Positions 12,101 to 27,100 of a stretch of DNA of 64,000 bases are shown here, one piece after another; the first letter of the stretch is position 1; the number at the start of each line of letters is the position of its first letter. Source of the stretch: Antedon mediterranea (lineage: Eukaryota; Echinodermata; Crinoidea; Comatulida; Antedonidae). The position numbers and the translations under genes were made by a program. The notes beneath the pieces are model-generated. The model was not told where the DNA came from. It was given only the letters and a program-made list of their open reading frames with translations, and did not search any database. The stretch is from positions 7,135,001-7,199,000 of the forward strand of contig NC_092674.1 in NCBI RefSeq assembly GCF_964355755.1, given 5' to 3'.

Positions 12101-15100
12101 TTTGAGTCTGCAAGTGGTACCTGTAATGGTGTTTCTACTGTATAAAGAATAATAATAATATACTTTGTTTAGTTGAGTGTATTCAAAATTTAACTATAAA
12201 TAATAAACTATGTTACTAAGTATACTACTAGTATGTTAAACTGTGTTACTTAAAAAAAATAATTAAAATTTCAGTTAGTCTGTTGTAACTGTCTGTGTAA
12301 GTTAAATTTTTAACTTATTAAATTGAATTTATAAATTGTGATGGGAGGTACTGCATTAAAACATCTGAAGCATTAATAATTTCATTGTGAAGTGTAACCT
12401 GTATATTAACCTGTGTTAATACTTTAATCCGTGAATGCCACGTGTAAACCCGCTGCTTGTACTGTATACCATTCAATCTTTTAAAATGATACGTTTATAT
12501 TTTGGTATGCATAGCATACAATGTACATGGAACAAAATAGATGTTTATCTTTTGACACTCTTTTAAAATACTTCTTGATATTTTTTGTATTTTTAACTCG
12601 CAAAAATTTCCTTTTTAAAAAATTTGATTTTAATTTAGTGATAAGTGATAACATTATCAAAACTACAATGACGTAACATAACACAATTTGCTATATAAAT
12701 TAATATAATATTGTTATTACAAGAAAAAATGAAAATAAGAGTCAAGTCGATTTGGAATTAATAAAATAAGTTGAAATATGCGTTTGACTTGTTTTGTTTT
12801 TTTTTTCAGATTTCCAACAGAAGTTGAGAGTGGTTTATTAGAGGTTATATCACCACCTGCATCATATTACCCCGATTTAGATAATTTAAAAGAAACATTT
12901 GGTGATTCAAAAGAAAGAGTAAAGTAAGTATTCTAACTTGAATGTTGAGACGCAAGGAAACTAGGGAAATGAACATTAGGCCTTCTAAAGTGACCCATGA
13001 CATGCATACTAAACTACCAACTGTTACCTTCACTACACTACAGTATTATATATGACCAAGTGTACTCCCATGCTCGAGTGTAATCCCACCCTAGTATAAT
13101 CCCATGCTCAAATGTAATCCCATCCCAGTATAATTCCGTGCTTGAGTGTAATCCCATGCTCAAGTGTAATCCCACTCCAGTATAATATCATGCTTGAGTG
13201 TAATCCCATGCTCAAGTGTAATCCCATGCTCAAGTGTAATCCCACACCAGTGTAATCCCACACCAGTGTAATCCCATGCTCGAGTGTAATCCTATGCTCA
13301 AGTGTAATCCCACACCAGTGTAATCCCATGCTCGAGTGTAATCACACTCCTGTATAATCCCCATGCTTGAGTATAATTCCATTCCAGTTTAATCCCATGC
13401 TTGAGTGTAATCCCATGCTCAAGTGTAATCCCATGCTCAAGTGTAATCCCATGCTCAAGTGTAATCCCACCCCAGTATAATCCCATGCTTTGGTGTAATC
13501 CCACCCCAGTATAATCCCACCCCGAATTGAGGCTTATTTCTAACAATTATAACATGAAAATTTGTTGTAGCACCACTTTTTTTAAAAAGCGACTTATAAA
13601 AGTTCCGCTTTACCATCGACTAGAACTATAATCAATTATATAAGTTGGTAGTTGTTGTTGTTGCTTAATTGTAGGCCTACTATATTCTTGAACATCTGAA
13701 GAAAATGAAATTGATAGAATCTGGCCTAAAAGACATTGCACCCATCATGCAGTGATTGTCTTGTCCAGCAGCGAGGGGTTTACCTTGCAAGAAAGAAGGC
13801 CCTCTCCACCTAAACATACTAGTTTTAAAAAAGAGTTAAAGACACCTTCCCTACGTTTTTTAGATCTAATTTAAGATCACAAACTATATTTAATGTAAAA
13901 ATAATACTATATGGTCCTATTGCGATAACTGTTTTCGTCTTTAAATGGTTAAAAATGTGAAAAATAAGTCGAATCTAATAATTTTAGCGGCCCGCTATAA
14001 ATCCCAAAATGCATTGCGCGCGGATTGATATTTTTGTTTTTCTTCTGTAATTCACCCACTTTTCGATCGATCGTGAGGCCAAAACAAATGGAAGACTCCT
14101 AACTTTTGAGCGAAAATACTCAATTTGTATCAACGGAGTCTCGCAAAAATAGAAAGACAATCAATGCAACAACTATACAACGTCAGGCTAGTTATATATA
14201 GCTAGCGTATGATGTTCGTACGTTACCGATGTTTACCAGCTTGGCCTACAAAACTAAGCCTACCTAGGCTAGGCCTAAAGACCGTTCACGAGAAGTCAAT
14301 CGACGCGAGCTACTTAGGTAGTGCATTTTTTCTCACTTTTTATCATAATTTACCACAAAACGTACATTTAAGACAAGGAATGACCTGGTTTAATGTTTTT
14401 AAAGTAATATATATTGTATTATTTTAACAAAACGTCACAAATTGTAGGGAAGGTGTCTTTAACTATAACTATATTTAATTTACTAATTAAACAATTTTGC
14501 ATAATGTTATTATGCAAAATGCTATTATCTATACATACTATAAACAGGTCCTATCCTGTACATTAATATGATGCAAAAAATATGTTTGTAGATCAAGAAT
14601 GTCTGTCAGTTGAACTTTTCTTCAAATGGGTCATTAAGTAACTAATCTATTTTTAACACAGGTAATTACAACAGATAATGACTTTATACTTAAATGTGTT
14701 TATACTTACGTACTTTAATGGAATGATGATGAAAGGGAGGTTTAGAAGTTTAAATGTTTAAAATAATGACAAAGTCACCAAGACTGTCTGTCAAATTGGA
14801 TGATTATGCTAATTGACAAATGAACTAAATAGTGGTGAACTTTTACATGATAAGATGTAGCTATATTTGGATGATGATGATGTCAATAACCTCATGTGAA
14901 CATATGCATAGTTTAACAATGATAAATGATATTTTACACAAAACTAGCTTTTATTTCAGATTTCTGTGGCCCTGTTCAGACCCATGGCGTTAGACCGTTT
15001 TAGCGTACGACGCTAAAAGAATGTGTGTCTGAACAGTTGGGGATTAGCGTACAACGCGTCGTACAACGGTTGTAGCGTTGTAGTGGAAAACGGTTGATAG

Positions 15101-18100
15101 TACCGTTTTAGCGTACGACGCTACTGTAAGTCAACGTTGTATCCAATCAGAACGTTTCCTGTTATGACGCGAAACAAGGTTTGACCTAGGCTGACATCTT
15201 GTATCGTCAATGTGTGAGATGGATTTCAATAACAAAAAGGCCAGAATAAATAAGGCCTAACTACACTACAAATACAACTGTTACAAAGGCTACAAACTAT
15301 TATCAACTGATTACCATTATATTTTCTAACAAATGACATAAATACATGCACCTTGTATTTAAACATAGGGACTACGATCCCATCCGCTTTTAGGCCTAGC
15401 TAGGCCTAAAGCCATTCACGCATTTCATTCAAGCTAAAAACTAGCGTGGGACATCAAGTCACTCATTCATCAAGGCAGACTAGACTGGACAAGTTTAATG
15501 CTGAAAACCCCCTAACTCCTAAAAAAATCAGTAAACAAACAAGGGGAGCTGTGTCCCTTTTATTAAGGGTTATTTTCAACCGACTGAACTAAAGAATATA
15601 TTATATCTTTGACTGGACTGGATAGACTAATCACAATCATTGTTTTCTTCATCATTACGAGCCCTGCTTTATTTTCGTAACACAAGAGCCTGGGGAAAAT
15701 GTTTTTTACTACAAAATAAAAACAATAGAAACAGAAATTTGGCTTTACTATATTTTTTTCTTAAATAAATGCTGAGGTATGTTTTATTTACGGCAAATTT
15801 TGTCATAATTGTAGGGCTGCGATCTAGGCCTATATACAGTGGAAATAATGATGAAAACACGTGGGTAAGAGCACATGAATATGCAACTAGAAACAACCTG
15901 GATGACGTACTTCCGTTGTAACGATAATCGTACGCTATGGGTCTGAACACCTCGTTTTTTTCTCTGCGGTTTGTAACGTGACCTTGATAGTAACGTTGTA
16001 CGCTAAAACGGTCTAACGCCATGGGTCTGAACAGGGCCTGTGTATACAGTACACTTAACCCTTCTAGGAATTAAACAAATAGATAATAATTCATTTAATG
16101 TGCATGTTTCATTCGCACAACATATGGCTTACATCTACAGAATATTAGAAGTTTAAAGACGATCTTAGATGTTTTGTACAGTAGGTCATGCGTTGAAAAC
16201 TTAATAATTATGCTTAGGCCTACAGTACCCTTTGGTCTATTCATAGTTTTACCTTGATAACCAACATTGGCCCACATATTGTCCCAACAAACGTTATACT
16301 GTTATACCGTACTATAGGGTTGTATTGGGGGTTGTTGCTTCCATTTGTGGACAGGGTTATCTGGGAGGTTTTTAATAAGTTTAAGCTGAGCAAAATAGAC
16401 CATTTTTATCCCTTATAAGTGGCGATCCTAGAATACTAAAACCATTTCTGGTTTGTGAAATTTTCCTTTTATAATATTAAGTTATATCCTGTTTTCTATT
16501 ATACTGTTTCCTTTTTGAGATAATACCATATGAAATATACCATAATAGGCCTAATAGTAATACCACATTTAGAAAGAAATACATTAAAATTTATTTGTAT
16601 TTATATAACATTATTACTAGCTTTGTTTCTTGTTATAATCTTATTATTAAAGAAAAACTGAAAATATGTAAAAAGTTCAATTATAGAACAAATATTGATA
16701 ATTAATGGTTTTGTAAAAAGTTTAATAATATATATCATCTACTGTACATTATCGTCAATTTCTTTATTTTCTTTTTGTGTAGATGGAGAACGAAACAAAA
16801 TCTAGACTTCTCTTTTTTAATGATGTATTGTCAACCAAAAGCTACATATTATGTTCAGGTAAGTTTAATGACGTAGGAACATGGTTTTTATAGTGATTGC
16901 TTTTTACTACAGTCTTGGTTCAAATCTTAGCGGGCGCTGTAGAAAATACAGTAACTAAACGACGTTCCTCCAAGAGAGTGTCTTGTGAGTCATCACGGTG
17001 GACATGCACACTAAACGTTTTCAAAGCTCTGTCTACACTATCAAACTTTATGTGACAAAAAAATGTAATGTGCTCATATATGGACATAATGATGTCATAT
17101 CTCTACCATCTTTGGTCATATCTCTACCATTTTTGGGCATATCACTACCATATTTGTCAAACTAGGCAGAGCTTAGGAACAGAAAATAACAAAAACAAAT
17201 TTAAGATGTTGTCCTCTTGATGATCAGGATTTTATTTTGTATCTGTTTCCATTCGAACTATTAACCTCTCTGTTAAGCTTTGTCTACACTATCAAACTAG
17301 TTTGACAAATATGGTAGTGATATGCCCAAACATGGTAGTGATATGACGTCATCATGTCATGATTTTGTATCTGTTTCTACTCAAACTATTACCTGTCTGT
17401 TACTCCCATTAGATTTACCAGGAAATACATTGTCACTCATTCATGCATACAAATGTAGTGAAAACAGGTGTTAAAATAAAAATGTCCTCCTTTTTTCCCT
17501 GTACATTAGCTGTGTTCACACATGCACTATAGTTATGCATACATAGAACATAGTTTGACATAAGTGCTTGTGTGAACAGTTCACTCTCTTAAGGCCAATT
17601 TAGACAGATGAGCGGTAACAAAAATATAGAATCTGTTATTTGGGAAGTTTCCGCTCAGGATAGATACAAATTTTACGTGGGACAAGTTACAGAGTTTTAG
17701 TTACCGCTTGTCTGTGTAAATTGGCCTTTATACGTCCAGTGGCCATATTCACCAATCACACTTAAGTCAGATATTTCCCTTTCAAGAATTTCACTCAAAT
17801 TCAATAAATATTAAGTATTTCCCTTAAATTACATTCACTTAGATAGGAGATTTTTTTCAATTTAAGGGTGTTTCCCTAAGCCTAAGTGTGAATACGGCCA
17901 CTGGTCGTTGATTCTTATGTCCCGATATAATGGTTTCAGAGGTATTATGTAACATGTTTGGATGAAGAACAAATGAAAGTTTGAATGTGTTTACTCTATT
18001 AGAGAAAAGAGCGTGTAGAAAAAATATACATATGAACCCTTCTATTCTATACATTTTATGTGATAGAACTGGAGGCTAAAACCTACTCAGTATCAAGAAC

Positions 18101-21100
18101 TACTGTAGTATTAATAGCTTGTCTGATATCCACTGTACATTTAAAACAAAAGAGATATGCATAAATTCATTTTGCGCTGTGAGACTCCAGTAAAGAGCGC
18201 TTTATAAATGTTTGATTTTATTATGCGAGTACTATTCTGTCTGAACAGCAAAGACTCGAACCTACTACCTTGGGATTGATTACTTAATGTTCCATAAAAA
18301 GACATGTTGCAATTTGCTTCTGTAGACCCTAAAGGTGGTTTTCATTGCTGGCATAAGAAACTCATTACTGTTCCGCTTGATTAACTATTGATTTAAGTAA
18401 CTTGTGAACCTATTTTGTCTACTTAGCATAACATGTGACTAATTCCTATCCTATGAATAATTCATGATGCTAATCAAAATACTATTCCACTTCAGTAAAC
18501 TTATGATCCTATTTCATTTACTTTTCTGTAAAATGTGCCTTTCATTCATGAATAATTTATGAACGTCAACTGAATTCCGATTCGCTTCAGTGGTTATCGA
18601 TTAAAGTTGACCGATTATACTGTAACAACATATTTCTCTCTTTATTTTGTTGTAGAAGTGTCAAATGTTGTTGTTGTTGTTGAATATTTCATTTTCTCAT
18701 TAGATAAGATTAGAAATTTACAATCCACTGTATATAAATTTTAATCAAAAATTCTTTGATTAAGACAACTGTCAATTTTCCAAATGAATACAGGAGATTC
18801 TTGTTAACTAACGACTACTAAATGCTTTGTGACCTTTAAATATAGCATCCAACGAAAATTATTACTTTGTATCTTCGGACTATAAAATTGTTTTTCATTA
18901 TCTCGTATTAATGCGAGGGATTTCAAAATATTCTTGTATAATTGAAACAAAACAAATTGTTTAATTACTAATAGTCCAATAGCAAAGCTAAAACAGCATG
19001 AATTTTACTCGTTTTATGGATGATATATTACTCATGATAAATATGAATATTAAAGATATGATAATAATGATTATATTTAAATTCAGGGGAAAAGCATGTA
19101 GTTAAAAAGTAACATCAAAGTCCACAGCGTCATGAGCAATGATCGTTAGAATGGGACTATAGAAACCGATATTATCATTATCAATGACGATGATGATGGT
19201 TGTGAATTTAAAGATTGTAAGGAGTTTAAAATAAATGTAACGTTGAATTGTACATATTATTAAATTATTAATTTCTTTTCCAATATTACCCCTTTCTGCA
19301 GTCACCTACTTTACTAGTGCAATATTTTATTTCGCAGCTTGAAGATGACATCATCGCCAAGCCAGGCTACATCACCACAATGAAGAACTTTGCCCAGCAG
19401 CAGAAGTCTGACGATTGGGTATTATTAGAATTCTCGTCTTTGGGCTTTATAGGTAAATCATGTTTCAACTTGGAATTGAATCTATGTATATGGAATTGAA
19501 TATTTATTATGATATCAATATTTATTTCTCTCTGGCAGCGAGATTATGAAATTGAATGAAACTGATCCTGACTATTGAAAATTATAGTCAACTTAATGTT
19601 GTGTATATATATTATTACTAATTTATGTCATTATGTAATACAGTAAAGTCAAGGGTTTATTTGTACAGCTCATTTGGGCCACCCCTATTAAGGGGATACT
19701 CTCCTTTGAAAATAGCAAGAGATAATATGTTTTAACACTACGGCCAAGGGACACTCACTATTCTCTGAAACGAACATGGGTAATATGGGTAGTATATGTT
19801 TCAAAACTATACATACAGCTCCACAAAGAAATATTTACATAAGTCTATTTAAAAAATTCAATTTTAGTATTCTTTAACCAGCATTTTTGACAATTTCCTA
19901 CAAAATAATTTTATTTGTCTAGACTCACAGTATATACATATTTACATGACAAATAATATCGTAATAAACATTTACAATTGAATTATAATATAAACATGAA
20001 CATTTTAACATTTTGGAAACCATATTTAAATTTGAAAATGATCATAGTAAAATGAAATACAAAGAATACAGGAAACACTAACTAATTAAAATTAGAACAA
20101 ATTATTTAAAATATTTATATAACATTTCTTATTATCAGATTTCATTTTTAATGTAATGAAGTAAATGGTAAAAACTATTTAATCTTAATAATATTATGTA
20201 AATCTGAAATATTACGATATAGTTTGCTTTTGGTAATGTTACTGTATTTATCAATGGCTGACCCAAAAGACCAAGATGTAGTAGATTAACCTTTCAACCA
20301 AACAGATTACCTTATTGCATGAAAGTCACCTTTGACCTATTTACTACCTTATTGCATGAAAGTCACCTTTGACCTCTTTACCACACCACATTTTTAGATA
20401 TTAATCTAAAATATGCTTTGTGTCTTGGTTTTTCTTATTACTAACATTTATTTTGATGCATTTATGTTTGTTTATAGGTAAATTATTCAAAAGCAGTGAT
20501 TTGGGCTTGGTGGTGGAGTTCTTCCTGATGTTTCACAAAGAGAAACCAATAGACTGGCTTCTAGATCATATACTGTATGTGAAAGTTTGCAATCCAGAAA
20601 AGGATAACGTAAGTCATGCATTAAAGTAGAATTGATTATCATACCATCTCCAGATTATTCCAGCATTCCCCACATTGGTTTAGGAGTCTCCACATTGGTT
20701 TAGGAGTTTCCACATTGCTTCAGGAGTCTCCACATTGCTTCAGGAGTCTCCACATTTGTTTAGAAGTCTCCACATTGGTTTAGGAGCATCCACATTGGTT
20801 TAGGAGTATCCACATTGCTTCAGGAGTCTCCACATTGCTTCAGCAGCCTCCACATTGGCTCAGGAGTCTCTACATTGGTTTAGGAGTCTTTCTATTGGTT
20901 TAGGAGTCTCCACATTAGTTCAGGAGTCTCCACATTGATTCAGTAATCTCCACATTGCTTCAGGAGTCTCCACATTGCTTCAGCAGCCTCCACATTGGCT
21001 CAGGAGTCTCTACATTGGTTTAGGAGTCTTTCTATTGGTTTAGGAGTCTCCACATTAGTTCAGGAGTCTCCACATTAGTTCAGTAGTCTCCACATTGATT

Positions 21101-24100
21101 CAGTAATCTCCACGTTGGTTCAGTAGTCTCCACATTGGTTCAGCAGTCTCTGCATTGGTTCAGGAGTCTCTGCATTGGTTCAGGAGTCTCCACGTTGGTT
21201 TAGGAGTCTCCACGTCGGTTAAGAAATCTCCACGTCGGTTAAGAAATCTCCACGTTGGTTAAGGAGTCTCCACGTTGGTTAAGGAGTCTCCACGTTGGTT
21301 AAGGAGTCTCCACGTTGGTTTAGGAGTCTCCACATTGCTTCAGAAGTCTCCACATTGCTTCTGGAAACTCCACATTGGTTCCGGAAGCTCCACATCGCTT
21401 CATTGGTTTAGGAGTCTTCAGATTGGTTTAGCAGCTTCCGCATTGCTTCAGGCATCTCCTCATTAATTCTCAAAATGGTAAATAAAATATGAGAATTAAG
21501 TTTTTGAGATTAAAGGACATAATGAATGATGGTATTGATTGTAGGTATCTTTAGATAAAAGATGAGATGACCCAGCTGTAGCAATCAAACATATGGTTTT
21601 AGGTGTGAGAGAGAAGGCCTAAGTTAATGCTTTGGTAAAGCTGTTTACTTTCATTGTCTTCTAGTGTATATCAAGAAAAAATGTGAAAAAAACAAATCTA
21701 AAACAATTCCTCTATTATAAAGGAAATGACTGGAGTTTCCTAAATATGAACTTTTTTTTATTGAAGAGCACCACTTGAAAATGTCTTAATAATTATTTAA
21801 TAATATTGGGAATTTCCATAATAATTCTAGAGGAAATCACTTAATGCGTTGTTAAAAAAAACGTTCTTTTGTATAATAGATTTTATTCTTGACTTTTATT
21901 AAATAATTTTGTATATATTTTTAACTGTAGCCTTTCACAACTTAAATGTACTATACTATCATATAAATGTATCTTTGTGTTTTTATATTATATGTATTTT
22001 ATGATCAACCTGTTATTGGTGCCTTGCACTGTTGGTTGAAGAATAAAGAATACATTTTGATTAAGCCAATACATGTTTACACTGTACTGGACATGTGACA
22101 CATACTGTACATGTATGTTTTTTGTTTATTCTAGAATGAAAATACCTTAAAGTAAAATGGATTAGTCAACCCTTTGTAGAATAATTATGGAACAACTCAT
22201 AATCATTTGTTTGGATAGATTAGTTCATTGGACAGATTTATTGCAAAGTCTTATTAATTTATGACAGACAAGCTTAGAAAATCTCAGTAATCTATGATTA
22301 ACTTTTAATTTCATTTCAATTATTACACCAATTACTTTTGAACTTTAGGACAATTTACTCTTGCCTAATATGTTAATACTGGATAATCCTATGCATACAT
22401 TTCATAAATATTAGAATGTCATATTCATTTAGACCGTTCTATTCTTCTTCTGGGGGTTTATGGATATTCTCATTGACAATGACAGGATTTTTTTTTAGGA
22501 AATATCATGTGCGTGGGAACTGGTTGCATATTTTAACAGCTTGTATGAAAATCTGCAAATTATGATTTTGAAATAAAAAGATCAGAAGTATTTTGTTCCC
22601 GTAAATTATCTTTGAATTGTAAACCTGATGTTGAATTTCCTATTCAGTCAAATTATTATTGTATGTGTTACCACATGTTGCCGACAATATACCAACTACT
22701 TGCAATGAAAATTATTGTGCAACCAGCATAATGTCAATACACTAAACATACAATAACAAAAACAATATAAAAACATCCATGTGACTCAAAAACACTTTGA
22801 AGCTGGTTCCCACCTAGACATAATAGTCCAGATCCCTATGTAACAAAAAGTGCCTTCGTGTGCAGATCATGGGGAAAGTGTAAACATTATGTTTTATGAA
22901 TATTTGAATCATGCTGGTTATAAAAACCCATGTTGTCAAATTTCTAAAATTCATCTTTGACCTCTGACCTCAATTTGAATGTTTTGACCCATTGAAAACA
23001 AAATGGTCATATCTTTGTAACGCTTAGATTAAATTAAATAATGCAAGAATTGAGAGGCTTGGTGGTTATGATGCTTGGCTACACTCCAAGGATCCTGGGT
23101 TCAAGTCCTGTCACATGTTTTTTCTATAGACAAAATTACAACTCCACTCCCAAAGACTTGTAATAAGACTTTGTTTGTGTAGAGCATCTTGTGTATATGT
23201 TTGTCTTGTGAACCTCTGAGAGTCCCTAATGATCAGCAATTGCTGGATGAATGGATCACCCTCATTAAATATGGTCCAAAAAAAAGAATGTAACAGAAGT
23301 GATTTGACAAATCACATGACCGTGCGGATGATCTGTCCCTTGTGATCAACCGGATTTAATTATTTAAATTTTTATGTCGATTGAGGCTGTTTAATAAGTT
23401 ACACAATATTTTATTCAATTCAATTTTGTTACAATACAATACAATGAGAATTGTAATGTTACAAAATACAATTCCTGTTGTGAAAATGTGAAAATTTATT
23501 TGTAAATTCAAAGACGTCATTAAATAATATTATTCAAATAAATCTACCATGACAAAACTATTCAACCAATGATTATTACTCCAGACAGACTAAGCGTTGT
23601 TTAAGTCTCTGTGTGAAGACTCGATCGCAATTCTAATACATTGACTCAATGATGTTTTGCCAGTTTTAATTTCAGCTAGAAGTAGTTTTAATATTTTATG
23701 TATGCTATAGTAAATCCTGATTTATTACAAGTCTAAATTTAGTTCCCTTTTTACAAATTCTTTGTAGATGAACAATTTCTAAACTGATTTACGATTATGT
23801 CTTATCTGGCTTTTAGTCGTCTCGGAGGGGTTTTTTTTCAGTATCATCAATGAACAAATGAGTGTAGCAATAAGTGTAGTTGAGTTTTGTTTTGCTGCAA
23901 TTATTTGCAAGATTTTTTAACTACAGACTTATTTAACTACAGTCACATGCTTATTTAAACTACAGGTGCCTTTTCAACTATAGACCTTATTCAACTACAG
24001 TGCTTATTTGACTAATAATATTCAACTACCTTTACTACAGTTACAGTGCGTGGTTGAATGTTGTGCTTATTTGAATAATACAGCGCTTATTCAACTACAG

Positions 24101-27100
24101 TGTTTATTCAACTATATCACTTATTCATCTTCATCACTTATTTAACTAAATCACTTATTCAACTAAATCACTTATTCAACCATCAGTGCTTGTTTGACTG
24201 TATTGCTTAATTGACTACAGTGCTTATTTATTCAACTACAGTAGTTATTTAACTACAATAGTTATTCAACTACAGTACTTATTCAACTATAGTACTTATT
24301 AAACTACAGTGTTAATTTTCCTACATCTATTCAACTAAAATTCTTATTCAACTACATCCCTTATTTAACTACAGTGCTTTGACAATAGAGCTTATTCATC
24401 TAATGCACTTATAGGGCCATATGCTATATAAATGCATTATTATTTTTATATTTCCGCTACTAAACAAATAAGGGTTTTTATAACTACATTTTTATTGATT
24501 TAAAAGAGCGGATAATGCCCTTGAATTGAACTTGGCAATCATTTTAGCGACATTTTAAATCGGAACTACTGTAGATGGAAAATACCCTGATATTGATTAA
24601 TTCTTTTAGAATGCAAATTAAAAAGTCATGTGTTAAGAGTGTGCAGTCATATGTTCATAATTGCAGTTAACGACAGCCAAAAGGAGGATATACGATTAAA
24701 CTTATAAAATTTTATGTATTATTCAAGCAAGGCAATTAAATTTTATACATATGTGTTATGAAATTCTAAAATTGTAAACACATCACTACATAATTACATA
24801 CAGAAATGCATTATTAATTTAAGTTTTTGTAAAACATTACTATTATGTAATTTTGTTTTGTAAAACTATTAGTATTATAAATTTGTAATATAAAATTGAG
24901 AATTTAATTTCTTGATACTATCATTTCTGTTTCACAGTGCTTTTGGCCATACATTTTTTTAGAAGAGCGCATTATAGTATATAGTGGATGCAAAGATAAA
25001 CAATATCAGTATGGCATGCTGACATTGCCAAAAACATTGAAAACCAGTTAATTTTGGTCTTGTATTGTAGAAAATGATATTGTAAACATTACTCTAACCA
25101 TGGAGGTATAACAAGCAATTTATTCGGATTCCATATATAGCCATCCACTTATTATGTTGTATTCATTAGAGATATAAGAATTTAAGCCATGTTTTCTTCA
25201 CGAGTTTACAAAATAAATTGAATTGAATCTTCATGAGTATGAAGAAAATTAAGAAAAAAAAAATGAATCGAATCTTGTTGATTAACTATACAATTAATAC
25301 TCAAATATTTTTGTTCTCTTTTTACAGAAACATTGCACAAGACAGAAAGCACAGCTTCGTATACGCTTTAAACCATCGTTATATCAGCACGTTGGTACGC
25401 ACTCATCATTGAAGGGCAAACTTCAAAAACTTAAGGTACTGCATCAACACCATATTTGTCAAATACATAAAAACCATATATGCAGACATAGATAGGTAGA
25501 CCAAGGCAATGTACCACAGGATGCTGAGCTCTGGGGATCAAAGGTTTTTTTTGTGTGGCTGTGACACGATCAGTTCCATGCTCTTAACAGACACCACGTG
25601 ATTCCACGTCTTGTAGAGATGTTCCCATTAATTAATCAAAATCCTACAAACGATCTAAAGCTAATTTAAATGCCTTTTTGATCTAAATTAGTACATCTCT
25701 CCAGAAATGTACTTCCATCGCAAAAAACCAGTCATAACATTCAAATTGTGGCGGAAGTACAAAATAGGTGGCGCTGTTGTATTTCAAAAGCAATAGTATA
25801 AAGATTAGTTTTTTTTCATACACGAAATAAAGTAAGTATTAAACGATCATTTAATAGTGCGTACTATTGCACACCATGTGACCCACATTCGTCCAATCAA
25901 ATGATAGGAATTTATTTAGTTGTTATATAAACAGCTCTAACGTAGCCTGGATTTAAAACTAACTCACAATTGATGTTGTATTAATACTTTGCTGCTGCAG
26001 GACCGATATTTTAATGCACCAGATGTACTTGAAAGATATCAATTACACCGCACTGTAAGACATTTTTTTATAAAAACACGGCTTGCGTCTTTCAAAGAAG
26101 CTGTTTATGATTCTACTTTGACTTCCTGTTTAAAACTTTTAATACATTTTTGCATACAATACTTAATAACAGTTTCAAAGCACTGGAGCATAACAAACGT
26201 TTACACATGCCTACAAACCAATCACTGTTGTGATAGCTACTGTATGCTGCAATCATTAAAATTATAGTAATTTAGTAGATGGTAAATATTGGTTTGTAGG
26301 ATGCAGATAAGTTTGTTATGCTCCACCGCTCATAACTTTTGGTACCATGTGACAAAGTCTTATTTAGAAACCATCTCATTTATGACTCTCATCATGGTGG
26401 TTTTAATTATGAATGAATATTTTTAAAATGAAGGACTGATCTTCCTGTTTTGTTTTTTAAAATAGTTTTCCAGACTATTTTACTTAATTTGTTAATTAAA
26501 CTATTCTCTAACTTGACTACTGTATTTGTTCCATTTGAATTTTAAAATAATAATTAACAAATTGGTACTTATTTGCATGTTTTGGATTTGAAGAAGTTTA
26601 CATGCAGTTTTTTTTTTACATTTTTCTTTCAATTGAGATTCAGTATGATAGTCACTATCAGTGACTGAAGCTCTTTTTACTAATGAATCTTTCTAAATAT
26701 CATGGTGGAAGAGTCAAGCACTTGTTTGACCAATCACAAGCGACAGTTCGGACTCTCTTAAGCTGTTGCGTTGCGTCCAAGGGAAAGCCAAGCTTAAGCT
26801 CTGTTCACACTATCAAACTAGTTTGACAAAAAAAGTGTGATGTGCCCAAATACGGTAGCTATATATGCCAAAATATGGTAGTGATATGACATCATCATTT
26901 ACATATATAGGCACATCACAATTTTTTAAGCTTTAAAGCTTAATATGAAAGTGAAATTCACAGGGAAAGACTCTATATCTTGCTATTGAAATACAATTTC
27001 AATTATGTGTTTACACTTGCAGGATAAAGATTTTGGAAAGGGTAAATTACCACAACATAGCTTAAACCCTCCAGCTGAGATATCAACAACAATTAAGCCC

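Larger units (their letters stand above)
11436..12140. mobile_element. CAGTAGAACC-family element filled with tandem arrays (B2)
   Basis: TIRs CAGTAGAACCCCTCC and (reverse complement) CAGTAGAAACACC with TA on each side. The interior is a perfect 19-bp array (11452-11903) and three copies of a roughly 57-bp unit (11945-12116). Confidence 0.75.
21480..25327 (+). other. MGAT4 intron, mostly AT-rich
   Basis: Contains SINE copy 1 and the 23900 minisatellite. The TTGGTTGAAGAATAAAGAAT stretch near 22030 looks like a retroelement 3' end but cannot be assigned. Nothing else seen. Confidence 0.5.

Noticed and set aside
11436-12140. CRISPR-like array
   Set aside because: Repeats are head-to-tail without spacers, in an animal genome, inside a TA-flanked element.
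13108-13546. Minus-strand ORFs rich in [10 protein letters not shown]
   Set aside because: Artefacts of the 19-bp minisatellite.
15669-16022. 117-codon minus-strand ORF
   Set aside because: Lies in the non-coding interior and TIR of the 14968 element; no recognisable domain.
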